A stretch of 48,066 nt of DNA from Candidatus Aminicenantes bacterium UBA2199 (GTDB taxonomy: Bacteria > Acidobacteriota > Aminicenantia > UBA2199). The position numbers were made by a program, and so were the translations under genes. Below the pieces are notes generated by a model, which saw nothing but the letters and a program-made list of their open reading frames with translations, had not been told where the DNA came from and did not search any database. The DNA is taken from NCBI GenBank assembly GCA_002327965.1, contig DCVB01000017.1, forward strand, positions 1-48,066. The letters run 5' to 3'. This document shows positions 7,210-15,186 of this stretch, in pieces; position 1 is the first letter of the stretch; every line of letters starts with the position of its first letter.

Positions 7210-8208
7210 ATGATGGTCCTGGTCGTCGTCATCGTCCTGCTGGCGCTGCTGTTCGACTTCATCAACGGCATGAACGACGCCGCCAACTCGGTGGCCACCA
7301 TCGTCTCCACGCGCGTCCTGTCGCCGCACCAGGCGGTCGTTTGGGCCGCCTTCTTCAACTTTGTCGCGGCCTTCCTGTTCGGTGTCCATGTAGCCAACAC
7401 CATCGGCAAGGGGATCATCGATTCCCGGGTCGTATCTGCGCCCATGATCCTGGCCACCCTGATCGGTGCCGTCATCTGGTCTTATTTTTGCACCCACATG
7501 GGGCTGCCGATCAGCATTTCTCATGCCCTGGTCGGAGGATTGATCGGTTCGGCAGTGGCCAAAAGCGGACTTAAATCGCTGATCCTCCCCGGGCTGCTGA
7601 AGATCTCTCTCTTTATCGTCCTGGCGCCGCTGATCGGGCTGGTGCTTGGCTACATCATCATGATCGCCGTCCTGTGGGTCTGCCGCAAGCGCTCCCCGCA
7701 GACGGTCGACCGCTGGTTCCGCCGCCTGCAGCTCTTTTCCGCCGCCCTCTACAGCCTCGGCCACGGCACCAACGACGCGCAAAAGACCATGGGTATCATC
7801 GCCATGCTGCTTTTTTCCACCGGTCATCTGGGACCGCAATTCCATGTCCCGGTATGGGTGATCCTGAGCTGCCATGCCGCCATCGCCCTGGGCACCCTGA
7901 CCGGCGGCTGGAAGGTGATCGAGACCATGGGCATGAAGATTACCAAGCTCAAACCCGTGCACGGCTTCGGTGCCGAAACCGCTGCCGCCGGGTCCATCCT
8001 GATGTCCTCCGTTCTGGGCGTTCCGGTTTCGACCACCCACACCATCACCGGCGCCATCATCGGCGTGGGGGCCACCACGCGCCTGTCGGCGATCCGCTGG
8101 GGGCTGGCCGTGCGCATCGTCTGGGCCTGGGTCTTCACCATCCCCGGCTCGGCCCTGATCGCGGCCCTGAGCTGGTACGGGGTGTCCATGCTGAACTTGC
8201 CAGGCTGA
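7210..8208 (+). CDS. pit: Inorganic phosphate transporter, PiT family
   Basis: This low-affinity, ion-coupled phosphate carrier sits in the inner membrane. It has 332 residues with about ten hydrophobic segments. The two inverted PiT signatures are present: DFINGMNDAANSVAT near the N-terminus and LGHGTNDAQKTMGI in the second half. The late conserved block GVPVSTTHTITGAIIGVG is also there. It pairs with the DUF47 gene just upstream. The region thus carries both a constitutive-type (PiT) and a high-affinity (Pst, from 11.0 kb) phosphate uptake system. Confidence 0.93.
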   Translation: MMVLVVVIVLLALLFDFINGMNDAANSVATIVSTRVLSPHQAVVWAAFFNFVAAFLFGVHVANTIGKGIIDSRVVSAPMILATLIGAVIWSYFCTHMGLPISISHALVGGLIGSAVAKSGLKSLILPGLLKISLFIVLAPLIGLVLGYIIMIAVLWVCRKRSPQTVDRWFRRLQLFSAALYSLGHGTNDAQKTMGIIAMLLFSTGHLGPQFHVPVWVILSCHAAIALGTLTGGWKVIETMGMKITKLKPVHGFGAETAAAGSILMSSVLGVPVSTTHTITGAIIGVGATTRLSAIRWGLAVRIVWAWVFTIPGSALIAALSWYGVSMLNLPG

Positions 8209-8218
8209 TTCTTTGACC

Positions 8219-8236
8219 GCCCCATCTTTCGGGGGC
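8219..8236 (+). terminator. Hairpin after the PiT gene
   Basis: GCCCC (8219-8223) pairs with GGGGC (8232-8236) just after the stop. A T5 run comes only about 15 bp later, so termination is possible but not classical. Confidence 0.3.
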
Positions 8237-8312
8237 AGGTAATTAACCGATTTTTAATCCGGCATTAATCCCTTAATAACATAACATTACCATACTGTAT
8301 CCTGAGGAAAAA

Positions 8313-9488
8313 ATGATTTCTATCGCATTCCTGTCCATCCTGGCCTTCTCGCTGATCGTCTATGGCGCCTTCCTTGCCTTCACCCTGCGTTTCCGGCCGA
8401 GGCGGGAGGCGCGAATCGACCTGGGCAGCCGCTTCCCCCGCGTCAGCATCCTGAAACCGATGAAAAACCTGGTCGACGACATCACCGCCAACCTGGAATC
8501 GTACTTCACCCTTGACTATCCCAATTACGAGCTCATTTTCGGGCTCGACTCGCTGGACGACGCCTCGCTGCCGGTCATCCGCTCCCTTGGCGGACGCTTC
8601 CCCGAGATCCCGGTATCCATCGTCACAACGGGCCATTCGGACGAGCAGAATCCCAAGATATTCAAGCTGGCGCGAATGGAGGCCAGCGCCGCGGGCGAGC
8701 TGTTCTGGGTCACCGACGCCAACACCCGGGTCGCCGCCGACACGCTGAACCGGCTGGTCAGGGAATACCAGAGATCCTCCGCCCATGTGGTGTTCTCGCC
8801 CATCCGCGGCACGGGAAGCCGCAGCCTGCCCAGCCTGATGGAGAACATGAGCCTGAATCTCTTCACCTCGGGCAACATCATCACCGCCTGGAAGGCCTTC
8901 CGGCAGCAGATCATCGTCGGCAAGTCGATGCTCATCGAGAAGGCCGCCCTGGGGCATTTCGGCGGCTTTTCCTATTTCAGCGCCTTCCTGGCTGAGGATT
9001 TCGTCATCGGCGAGGCCTTCGAGAACGGGGGATTCACCCTCTCCTGCGATTGTACCTGGATCGACAACGTGAACCGCACGACGACCTTTGCCGGCTTTTT
9101 TCGGCGCATGGCGCGCTGGGCCAAGTTGCGCCTGCGCCTGAAACCCGTTTTCTACGTCCTGGAGGTCTTCCTCAACCCGGTCGCCCTCTCCCTGGCCCTG
9201 CCGCTCCTCTTTCCGGCGGCCGGGTGGCTCGCGCTGGCCGGGGTATGGTCCTGCAAGATCGTCATCGAGCTTTCCAGCTACCTGGTCCTCTCCCATGGCG
9301 AAAAGGAACCGCGCAGCAATCTCCTGATGCTGCCGGTGGCGGTCATCCTGAAGGATTTCATCCTGCTCGTTGTCTACTTCGTGCCTTTTTTCAGCCGTAC
9401 CCTCGTCTGGCAGGGCGGAAGCATAGCGATCGGGCGCCGGACCCGCATCGGCGGCCCCCGTGAAATCCTGGCACTGGAGGGATCGTAA
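8313..9488 (+). CDS. Membrane glycosyltransferase, GT21 (ceramide glucosyltransferase / HpnI-like)
   Basis: This GT-A-fold inverting sugar transferase of the inner membrane has 391 residues. An N-terminal membrane anchor (about 1-26) is followed by VSILKPMKN, the hallmark start of GT21 domains. Acidic motifs are FGLDSLDD and VTDAN, then LAEDFVIGEA, and a late RRMARW fits the (Q/R)xxRW motif. Hydrophobic C-terminal segments make up the last 110 residues. The family glycosylates lipids such as ceramide or hopanoids; the acceptor here cannot be read. AGGA before the ATG is a plausible ribosome site. The next gene, 3 bp away, is another likely glycosyltransferase, and both lie between two phosphate uptake systems, suggesting a glycolipid role. 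Confidence 0.8.
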   Translation: MISIAFLSILAFSLIVYGAFLAFTLRFRPRREARIDLGSRFPRVSILKPMKNLVDDITANLESYFTLDYPNYELIFGLDSLDDASLPVIRSLGGRFPEIPVSIVTTGHSDEQNPKIFKLARMEASAAGELFWVTDANTRVAADTLNRLVREYQRSSAHVVFSPIRGTGSRSLPSLMENMSLNLFTSGNIITAWKAFRQQIIVGKSMLIEKAALGHFGGFSYFSAFLAEDFVIGEAFENGGFTLSCDCTWIDNVNRTTTFAGFFRRMARWAKLRLRLKPVFYVLEVFLNPVALSLALPLLFPAAGWLALAGVWSCKIVIELSSYLVLSHGEKEPRSNLLMLPVAVILKDFILLVVYFVPFFSRTLVWQGGSIAIGRRTRIGGPREILALEGS

Positions 9489-9491
9489 GGC

Positions 9492-10829
9492 ATGGCGATG
9501 TCCAAGGCCTGGGTGGTTTCGGTGCTGATGGGGCTGGGTCACCTGCGTGCCGCCTACCCCTTGCGCGACAGCGCTTGCGAGGGCATCATCCTCTACGGCA
9601 CGCGTCGCTCGACCCCGCCCCGTGAATACCGCATCTGGCGTCGTCTGCGCAAGATCTACTATTTCTCCTCCAACGTGGGCAAGCTGCCGCTCCTTGGCAA
9701 GCCTCTGCTCGACCTGCTGCTGGCGGTGCAGCGCATCCAGCCCTATTATCCGCGCCGCGACCTCTCCCGGCCCAGCCTCGCCGTGCGCTACCTGGGCCGG
9801 CTGGTCTCCAGCAAGGGTCTCTGCCGCGACCTGCTGGTACGCATGAACCGCCTGCCCCTGCCGCGCATCCATTCGTTCTACGCCACCGCCGTGGCCTCGG
9901 ACCATGCCGCTGCCGCCGGGCAGGACTACCTGCTGATCTGCGACAGCGACTTCAACCGCGTCTGGGTCCCGCGCGACCCGCGTTTGGGACACTTGAAGTA
10001 CCTGGCCCCCTGCACCCAGGTGCGGAACCGCCTGCTGGCATACGGCGTCGCGGCCGAGCGCATCATCCTGACCGGCTTTCCGCTGCCCAAGGAAAACATC
10101 GGCAGCCGGGAGGGCTTGGAGATCCTCCGCGAAGACCTGTTCCAGCGCCTGTTGCGCCTGGACCCGAAGCGGAAATTTTTCTCCTACCACCAGCGCTCGG
10201 TGCTGGGCTGGCTGGGAAAGGAGTCGCTGCCACCGGCGGCGTCCGGCCCGATGCACCTGACCTTTGCCATCGGCGGCGCCGGGGCGCAATGCGACATGGC
10301 GCGGATCATCCTGCAGAGCTTGAAGCCCGCCATTGAAGCGGGGCGTATGCGGGTTACCATTTCGGCTGGTATCCATCAAAAAGTGTACGAGCGGCTCCTG
10401 GGATACGTCAACCAGCTGGGGCTCGCGGACAAACTGAACGCCGGCGGAGTGGACCTGGTCTACGATTCCGACATTTATTCCTACCTGGACAAGTTCAACC
10501 GCATCCTGCGTACGACCGATGTCCTGTGGACCAAGCCCAGCGAGCTTTCCTTCTATTGCGCCCTGGGCATTCCCATCCTGATGGCCCCGCCGATCGGCGT
10601 TCATGAGGAATTGAACCGTTGCTGGCTGCGTGAGATTCATGCCGGCGTGGAGGCGGCGGGTCCCTTGCGTTTCACCCATGAATGGCTGTTCGACCTGCTG
10701 GAAAACGGACGCCTGGCTGAGGCGGCCTGGGACGGCTTCCTGAAGGCGCGCAAACTGGGAACCTACAAGATAGAAGACCTGATCCGCACCGGTGCCTGCG
10801 CCGAGGGCCTGACTCCCCTCGAACAGTAG
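9492..10829 (+). CDS. Putative GT-B-fold glycosyltransferase (MurG/MGDG-synthase-like), unassigned
   Basis: This 445-residue protein matches no family I can name with confidence. The overall plan resembles two-domain GT-B enzymes. The N-terminal GLGHLRAAYPL looks like the glycine-rich G(M)GH loop, LTFAIGGAGAQ like the start of the second domain, and TKPSELSFYCALGIPILMAP like the sugar-nucleotide-binding segment KPG..T..E of GT28 proteins. No signal peptide is seen, so it is probably cytoplasmic or membrane-associated. It is 3 bp behind the GT21 gene and surely co-transcribed, so it may act on the same lipid. An alternative start is the ATG two codons later. The glycosyltransferase call is inferred from motif shape only. 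Confidence 0.55.
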   Translation: MAMSKAWVVSVLMGLGHLRAAYPLRDSACEGIILYGTRRSTPPREYRIWRRLRKIYYFSSNVGKLPLLGKPLLDLLLAVQRIQPYYPRRDLSRPSLAVRYLGRLVSSKGLCRDLLVRMNRLPLPRIHSFYATAVASDHAAAAGQDYLLICDSDFNRVWVPRDPRLGHLKYLAPCTQVRNRLLAYGVAAERIILTGFPLPKENIGSREGLEILREDLFQRLLRLDPKRKFFSYHQRSVLGWLGKESLPPAASGPMHLTFAIGGAGAQCDMARIILQSLKPAIEAGRMRVTISAGIHQKVYERLLGYVNQLGLADKLNAGGVDLVYDSDIYSYLDKFNRILRTTDVLWTKPSELSFYCALGIPILMAPPIGVHEELNRCWLREIHAGVEAAGPLRFTHEWLFDLLENGRLAEAAWDGFLKARKLGTYKIEDLIRTGACAEGLTPLEQ

Positions 10830-10862
10830 CGGGGACGGGTCCCATCCCGGCGGCCGTCATGT

Positions 10863-10888
10863 CCCATGCCGGCAGCTCCGGCATCGGG
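10863..10888 (+). terminator. Strong hairpin between the glycosyltransferases and pstS
   Basis: ATGCCGG (10866-10872) pairs perfectly with CCGGCAT (10878-10884) over a 5-nt loop, extended by CCC/GGG with one bulge. There is no T run after it, so it could be a terminator needing help or an RNA-end stabiliser. Confidence 0.45.
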
Positions 10889-10953
10889 AAAGCTTCATCC
10901 TGCGGCGGAATGCCATATTGCCTCATCTAAAAATCTACCTGAACGGCGAACGC

Positions 10954-10981
10954 TTGACAAAAGGCCGATTGCTGGTAAAAT
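10954..10981 (+). promoter_or_regulatory. Promoter of the pst operon
   Basis: TTGACA (10954-10959), a 16-bp spacer and TAAAAT (10976-10981) lie 57 bp before the pstS start. I see no clear Pho box upstream. The near-consensus -35 is unusual for PhoB-activated promoters, which normally have poor ones. Confidence 0.75.
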
Positions 10982-11038
10982 CTAGTTTATCGTTTCTCGA
11001 ATCCCACTTTTTCTTGAATGACGAAAGAGGAGGATGAC

Positions 11039-11917
11039 GTGGCGCGCAAAAAAATGACCTTCCCGGCCCTGGTGTTATCTGTCTGCTGCCTGCTCCTGTT
11101 TTCCGCCTGCAGCCGCGGCTCCCAGCAGGCCAATTCGCTGCAGATCAAGGGCTCCGACACCATGGTCAACCTGGGCCAGGCCTGGGCCGAGGAATTCATG
11201 AAGTTGCGTCCCGAGGTCTCGGTGGCCGTCACCGGCGGCGGCTCGGGGACCGGCATCGCGTCCCTGCTCTCCAGGACCTGCGACATCGCCGAACTGTCGC
11301 GCGAACTCAAGGCGGAGGAACTCGCCATGGCCCGGCAGAAGGGCCTGGATCCCCGGCAGATCACCGTCGCCCTGGACGGGCTGGCCGTGGTGGTCCATCC
11401 AACCAACCCGCTGTCGCAGCTGACCATGGACCAGCTGGCCGCCATTTTCTCGGGCACGGTCACCAACTGGAGGGAGATCGGCGGCGCCGACCTGCCCATC
11501 GTGGTCCTGTCGCGCGAGGTCAACTCCGGCACCCATGTCTATTTCAAGGAGCACGTGCTGCGCGGCAACCAGACGGACAGCCGCGCGGAGTTCGCCGCCA
11601 AGGCCCTGATGCTGCCCAGTTCCCAGGCCATCGCCGACGAGGTGGCGCAGAACCCCGGCGCCATCGGCTATTACGGCATGGGCTACATCTCTCCGAGGGA
11701 AAAGGCCCTGGCCGTGGCCAAGGACGATGCCTCGCCGGCCGTGGCGCCCACCATCGAGAACGTGGTCAGCCAGGATTACCCGATCTCGCGCCCGCTGCTC
11801 ATGGTCACCCGCGAGGAGCCCCAGGGGCTGGTGGCCGATTTCCTCGACTTCGTCCTCGGCCCCGAGGGCCAGCAGCTCGTGGTCAAGATCGATTTCGTGC
11901 CGGTGAAGAAGAACTAG
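11039..11917 (+). CDS. pstS: Phosphate-binding lipoprotein PstS
   Basis: This is the periplasmic, lipid-anchored receptor that delivers phosphate to the Pst ABC importer. It has 292 residues. A basic start and hydrophobic stretch end in the lipobox LFSAC, giving a lipoprotein with modified cysteine about 20 residues in. The mature part begins with the PstS-type QIKGSDTMVNLGQAWAEEF and has the phosphate-loop GGGSGTGI and VVLSREVNSGTHVYFKEHV. GTG 11039 is preferred over ATG 11018 because GAGGAGG lies 7 bp before it. It is the first gene of pstS-C-A-B1-B2-phoU. Confidence 0.92.
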   Translation: MARKKMTFPALVLSVCCLLLFSACSRGSQQANSLQIKGSDTMVNLGQAWAEEFMKLRPEVSVAVTGGGSGTGIASLLSRTCDIAELSRELKAEELAMARQKGLDPRQITVALDGLAVVVHPTNPLSQLTMDQLAAIFSGTVTNWREIGGADLPIVVLSREVNSGTHVYFKEHVLRGNQTDSRAEFAAKALMLPSSQAIADEVAQNPGAIGYYGMGYISPREKALAVAKDDASPAVAPTIENVVSQDYPISRPLLMVTREEPQGLVADFLDFVLGPEGQQLVVKIDFVPVKKN

Positions 11918-11923
11918 CGCTCG

Positions 11924-12805
11924 ATGGCGTCCAAGCGGCTGCGCAAGCTGAAGGAGTGGTGGATCGAGAAAGCCATCCTGCTCAGCGGCATTTTTTCCGT
12001 CGTCTTCGTCGCGCTGATCTTCCTCTTCCTGCTGCGCGAGGGCTTGTCCCTGTTCCGCGGCGAAAGCGTATTCGATTTCCTGCTGGGCAAGAGCTGGTAC
12101 CCGATCTCCGACCCGCCGCGCTTCGGCATCCTGCCGCTGATCCTCGGCTCGCTGCTGGTGACGCTGGGCGCCGCCGCCATCTCGGTGCCCATCAGCCTCG
12201 CCGCCGCCCTGTTCATCGCCGAGATCGCCCCCGGGCGGCTGAAAGAAGGCCTGAAGGCGGGCATCGAGCTGCTGGCGGCCATCCCCTCGGTGGTCATCGG
12301 CTTCATCGGCATGATCACCCTCGGCCCCTGGATCAAGAACCTGTTCAACATCCCCACCGGGCTGACCGCCCTCACCGGCTCGGTGACGCTGGCCTTCATG
12401 GCCATGCCCACCATCGTCTCCATCGCCGAGGACGCCATCACCGCCGTGCCACGGCAGTACCGCGAGGCGGCCATCGCCATGGGGGCGACGAAATGGCAGA
12501 CCACCTGGCGCATCGTGGCCCGCGCCGCCCGGCCGGGCATGGTCGCCGCCGTCATGCTGGGCATCGGCCGGGTCATCGGCGAGACCATGGCCGTGATGAT
12601 GGTCACCGGCAACGCCGCCATCATTCCCCACAGCATCCTGCAGCCGGTGCGCACCCTGACCGCCACCATCGCCGCCGAGATGGGCGAGTCGGTGCAGGGC
12701 GGGGCGCACTACGCCGCCCTGTTCGCCATCGGCATCGTGCTGTTCATCATCACCTTCCTGATCAACGGCGTGGCGGACCTGTACCTGCACCGCTCGCGCA
12801 GATAG
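11924..12805 (+). CDS. pstC: Phosphate ABC transporter permease PstC
   Basis: This is one of the two inner-membrane permeases forming the phosphate channel. It has 293 residues with six predicted helices. The coupling-helix (EAA) loop REAAIAMGATKWQTTWRIV is clear, followed by GIGRVIGETMAVMMVTGN, typical of PstC. A periplasmic loop between the first helices carries GKSWYPISDPPRFGILP, also typical. It begins 6 bp after pstS and ends 4 bp before pstA. Confidence 0.93.
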   Translation: MASKRLRKLKEWWIEKAILLSGIFSVVFVALIFLFLLREGLSLFRGESVFDFLLGKSWYPISDPPRFGILPLILGSLLVTLGAAAISVPISLAAALFIAEIAPGRLKEGLKAGIELLAAIPSVVIGFIGMITLGPWIKNLFNIPTGLTALTGSVTLAFMAMPTIVSIAEDAITAVPRQYREAAIAMGATKWQTTWRIVARAARPGMVAAVMLGIGRVIGETMAVMMVTGNAAIIPHSILQPVRTLTATIAAEMGESVQGGAHYAALFAIGIVLFIITFLINGVADLYLHRSRR

Positions 12806-12809
12806 CCCC

Positions 12810-13655
12810 ATGAGCTCGCGCCTGTCGCAACGGATCGCCTTCGCGCTGCTGTTCCTGGCCACCCTGGTGGTGGTGCTGCCGGTGGTGGTCATCCTGGCGA
12901 TCATCGTCGCCAAGGGCGCCAGCGCCATCAGCTGGGAATTCCTCTTCACCATGCCCCGGGACGGCATGAGCGCCGGCGGCATACTGCCGGCCATTCTGGG
13001 CACGCTCTACCTGGTGCTGGGCGCGGTCCTCTTCGCCGTGCCGCTGGGCGTGGCGGCCGCCGTCTACCTGGTCGAGTATTCAGGCGACAACCGCTTCTCG
13101 CGCCTGGTCAAGCTGGCCATCGTCAACCTGGCCGGCGTGCCGTCGGTGGTCTACGGCCTCTTCGGCCTGGGCATCTTCGTCATCTTCTTCCGCTTCGGCG
13201 CCTCCATCCTGTCCGGGGCGCTGACGCTGGGCATCATGATCCTGCCGGTGATCATCACCTCGGCGCGCGAGGCGCTGGAGAGCGTGCCCCGCCATTTCCG
13301 CACCGTCAGCCTGTCGCTGGGCGCCAGCCGCTGGCAGACCATCCGCCACTCGGTGCTGCCGCATGCGCTGCCCGGCATCCTGACCGGCATGATCCTGGGC
13401 CTGGGGCGCGCCGCCGGCGAAACCGCCCCCATCCTGTTCACGGTGGCCGCCTTCTACCTGCCGCGCCTGCCGCAGTCGGTCTTTGACCAGACCATGGCCC
13501 TGCCCTACCATCTCTACGTCATCTCCACCCAGGTGCCGGGCGTTCCCGAGAACGTGCGCTACGGCACGGCGCTGGTGCTGCTGGCGCTGGTGCTGCTGCT
13601 GAACCTGGCGGCCATCATCCTGCGCTCGCGGTTCCGCGCGAGGAAAAAATGGTGA
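12810..13655 (+). CDS. pstA: Phosphate ABC transporter permease PstA
   Basis: This is the second channel permease, pairing with PstC. It has 281 residues with six helices. GGILPAILGTLYLVLGAVLF and LVEYSGDNRFSRLVKLAIVN are typical of PstA. The EAA loop RHFRTVSLSLGASRWQTIRH contacts a PstB subunit, and GLGRAAGETAPILFTVAAFY follows. Its end overlaps pstB1 by 7 bp. Because PstC and PstA have different coupling loops, each may recruit a specific one of the two dissimilar PstB subunits encoded next. Confidence 0.93.
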   Translation: MSSRLSQRIAFALLFLATLVVVLPVVVILAIIVAKGASAISWEFLFTMPRDGMSAGGILPAILGTLYLVLGAVLFAVPLGVAAAVYLVEYSGDNRFSRLVKLAIVNLAGVPSVVYGLFGLGIFVIFFRFGASILSGALTLGIMILPVIITSAREALESVPRHFRTVSLSLGASRWQTIRHSVLPHALPGILTGMILGLGRAAGETAPILFTVAAFYLPRLPQSVFDQTMALPYHLYVISTQVPGVPENVRYGTALVLLALVLLLNLAAIILRSRFRARKKW

Positions 13656-14410
13656 CCCGGGCGGCGAAGTTCTCCATCCAGGGGCTGCACGTCCATTACG
13701 GAAGCCTGTGCGCCCTGCGCGACCTGAACCTGGAGATCGCCGCCCATGAGCTCTTCACCGTCATCGGCCCGGCCAACTCGGGGAAATCCACATTTCTCAA
13801 TTCCCTGAACCGCCTGATCGACCTGGAAGCGCACAGCCGCGTCAGCGGCGGGATCCGCCTGGACGGGATCGACATCCGCGCCGGCCTGGAGGTGGAGGCG
13901 CTGCGGCGCAAGGTGGGCATCGTCTTCGCCCTGCCGCTGCCGCTGCCCATCTCCATCTACGAGAACGTGGTCTATGGATTGCGCATGCAGGGCGTTCGCG
14001 ACGCGAAGGCGCTGGACGCGGCGGTGGAACGGAGCCTGCGCGAGTCGTACCTGTGGGAGGAGGTGAAGGATCGCCTGCGCACGCCGGCGATGAACCTCTC
14101 CGGCGGGCAGCAGCAGCGCCTGTGCATGGCGCGCATCCTCGCCGGCCAGCCCGATGTCCTGCTCTTTGACGAGCCGACATCGGGGCTGGACCCGATCTCC
14201 ACGGCGCGCATCGAGGAGACCCTGCTGGTCCTGAAGGAAAAGTACACCATCGTGCTGGTGACCAACAACGTGGCCCAGGCGGCCCGCGTCGGAGACCGCA
14301 CCGCCTTTTTCCTGATGGGGGAGATGGTCGAAGTGAGCGCGACGAGCACGATGTTCACGACGCCGGCCGACAGCCGCACCAGCGACTATATCACCGGCAA
14401 GTTCGGATGA
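13649..14410 (+). CDS. pstB: PstB-like ATPase 1, degenerate Q- and H-loops, normal signature
   Basis: This is a nucleotide-binding subunit of the Pst importer, 253 residues, the normal PstB length. Walker A is GPANSGKST (40-48), Walker B ends VLLFDEP with E175, and the ABC signature LSGGQ (150-154) is intact. Two catalytic-switch residues are lost. The Q-loop, normally VFQ(R/K)PNPFP, reads VFALPLPLP with A94 for Gln. The H-switch, normally VTHNM, reads VTNNV with N206 for His. On its own it should hydrolyse ATP poorly. Its defects complement those of the next gene, which keeps Q and H but lacks the signature, so the two probably form an asymmetric dimer. AGGAAA precedes the ATG; its stop overlaps pstB2. 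Confidence 0.9.
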   Translation: MVTRAAKFSIQGLHVHYGSLCALRDLNLEIAAHELFTVIGPANSGKSTFLNSLNRLIDLEAHSRVSGGIRLDGIDIRAGLEVEALRRKVGIVFALPLPLPISIYENVVYGLRMQGVRDAKALDAAVERSLRESYLWEEVKDRLRTPAMNLSGGQQQRLCMARILAGQPDVLLFDEPTSGLDPISTARIEETLLVLKEKYTIVLVTNNVAQAARVGDRTAFFLMGEMVEVSATSTMFTTPADSRTSDYITGKFG

Positions 14411-15171
14411 GCATGGGCGACTACTGCATCGAGACCCGGGGGCTTGACCTTTTCTACGGCGATTTCCAGGCCCTGACCGCCGTCGACCTGCAGGTGCCGG
14501 CGCGCCAGGTGACCGCCCTGATCGGCCCCAGCGGCTGCGGCAAGAGCACGCTGCTGCGGGTGTTCAACCGCATGAACGACCTGATCGACGGCGTGCGCGT
14601 CGCGGGAACCGTGCGCATCGACAACGAGGACATCTACGCTCCCGGCACCGACCTGCTGCGCCTGCGCGAAAAGGTGGGCATGGTCTTCCAGCGCCCCAAC
14701 CCGTTCCCGCTTTCGGTGTACGGCAACATCGCCTTCGGCCTGGCCGTGCACCGGCTGGCGGGCCGCCGCGAGTATGGGATGGTCGTGGAACAGGCGCTGC
14801 GCGACGTGCTGCTCTGGGACGACCTCAAGGACAGGCTGCATCAGTCGGCGCTGAGCCTGTCGCTCGAGCAGCAGCAGCGCCTGTGCATCGCCCGCGTCCT
14901 GCCGCTGAAGCCCCAGGTGCTGCTCATGGACGAGCCCTGTTCCGCCCTGGACCCCATCGCCACCCTGCACATCGAGGACCTGATGCGCAAGCTGAAGCGC
15001 GACTACACCATCGTCATCGTCACCCACAACATGCAGCAGGCGGCGCGGGCTTCCGACCGCGCCGGCTTCATGTACCTGGGCAAGCTGATCGAGTTCGACG
15101 AAACGGCGAGCATCTTCACCCACCCGCGGCAGGAGTTGACCGAAAACTACATCAGCGGCCGCTTCGGCTGA
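14407..15171 (+). CDS. pstB: PstB-like ATPase 2, normal Walker/Q/H motifs, degenerate signature
   Basis: This is the second nucleotide-binding subunit, 254 residues. Walker A GPSGCGKST (40-48), Q-loop VFQRPNPFP (Q95), Walker B VLLMDEP (E176) and H-switch VTHNM (H207) are canonical PstB. The ABC signature, normally LSGGQ, reads LSLEQ (151-155), losing both glycines. The surrounding residues (SALS before it, QQRLCIAR after it) are fully conserved, so this is a targeted change and not decay. In a head-to-tail dimer its active half-site would face the LSGGQ of PstB1, giving one working site. The ATG overlaps the pstB1 stop by 4 bp. Confidence 0.92.
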   Translation: MSMGDYCIETRGLDLFYGDFQALTAVDLQVPARQVTALIGPSGCGKSTLLRVFNRMNDLIDGVRVAGTVRIDNEDIYAPGTDLLRLREKVGMVFQRPNPFPLSVYGNIAFGLAVHRLAGRREYGMVVEQALRDVLLWDDLKDRLHQSALSLSLEQQQRLCIARVLPLKPQVLLMDEPCSALDPIATLHIEDLMRKLKRDYTIVIVTHNMQQAARASDRAGFMYLGKLIEFDETASIFTHPRQELTENYISGRFG

Positions 15172-15186
15172 CGCCAGGAGGAACCC

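Noticed and set aside
8265..10679. Very long minus-strand reading frame (about 800 codons) opposite the two glycosyltransferases
   Set aside because: It is a shadow frame in GC-rich DNA. The composition is Gln/Gly/Asp/Arg-rich without any domain, and the plus-strand genes have clear motifs. The same holds for long antisense frames at 14386-18307, 26513-28684, 11075-13003 and the plus-strand one at 34864-36645.
14407..15171. PstB2 as a decayed pseudogene
   Set aside because: The reading frame is intact, overlaps pstB1, and every motif except the two signature glycines is canonical. The loss in PstB1 is complementary.
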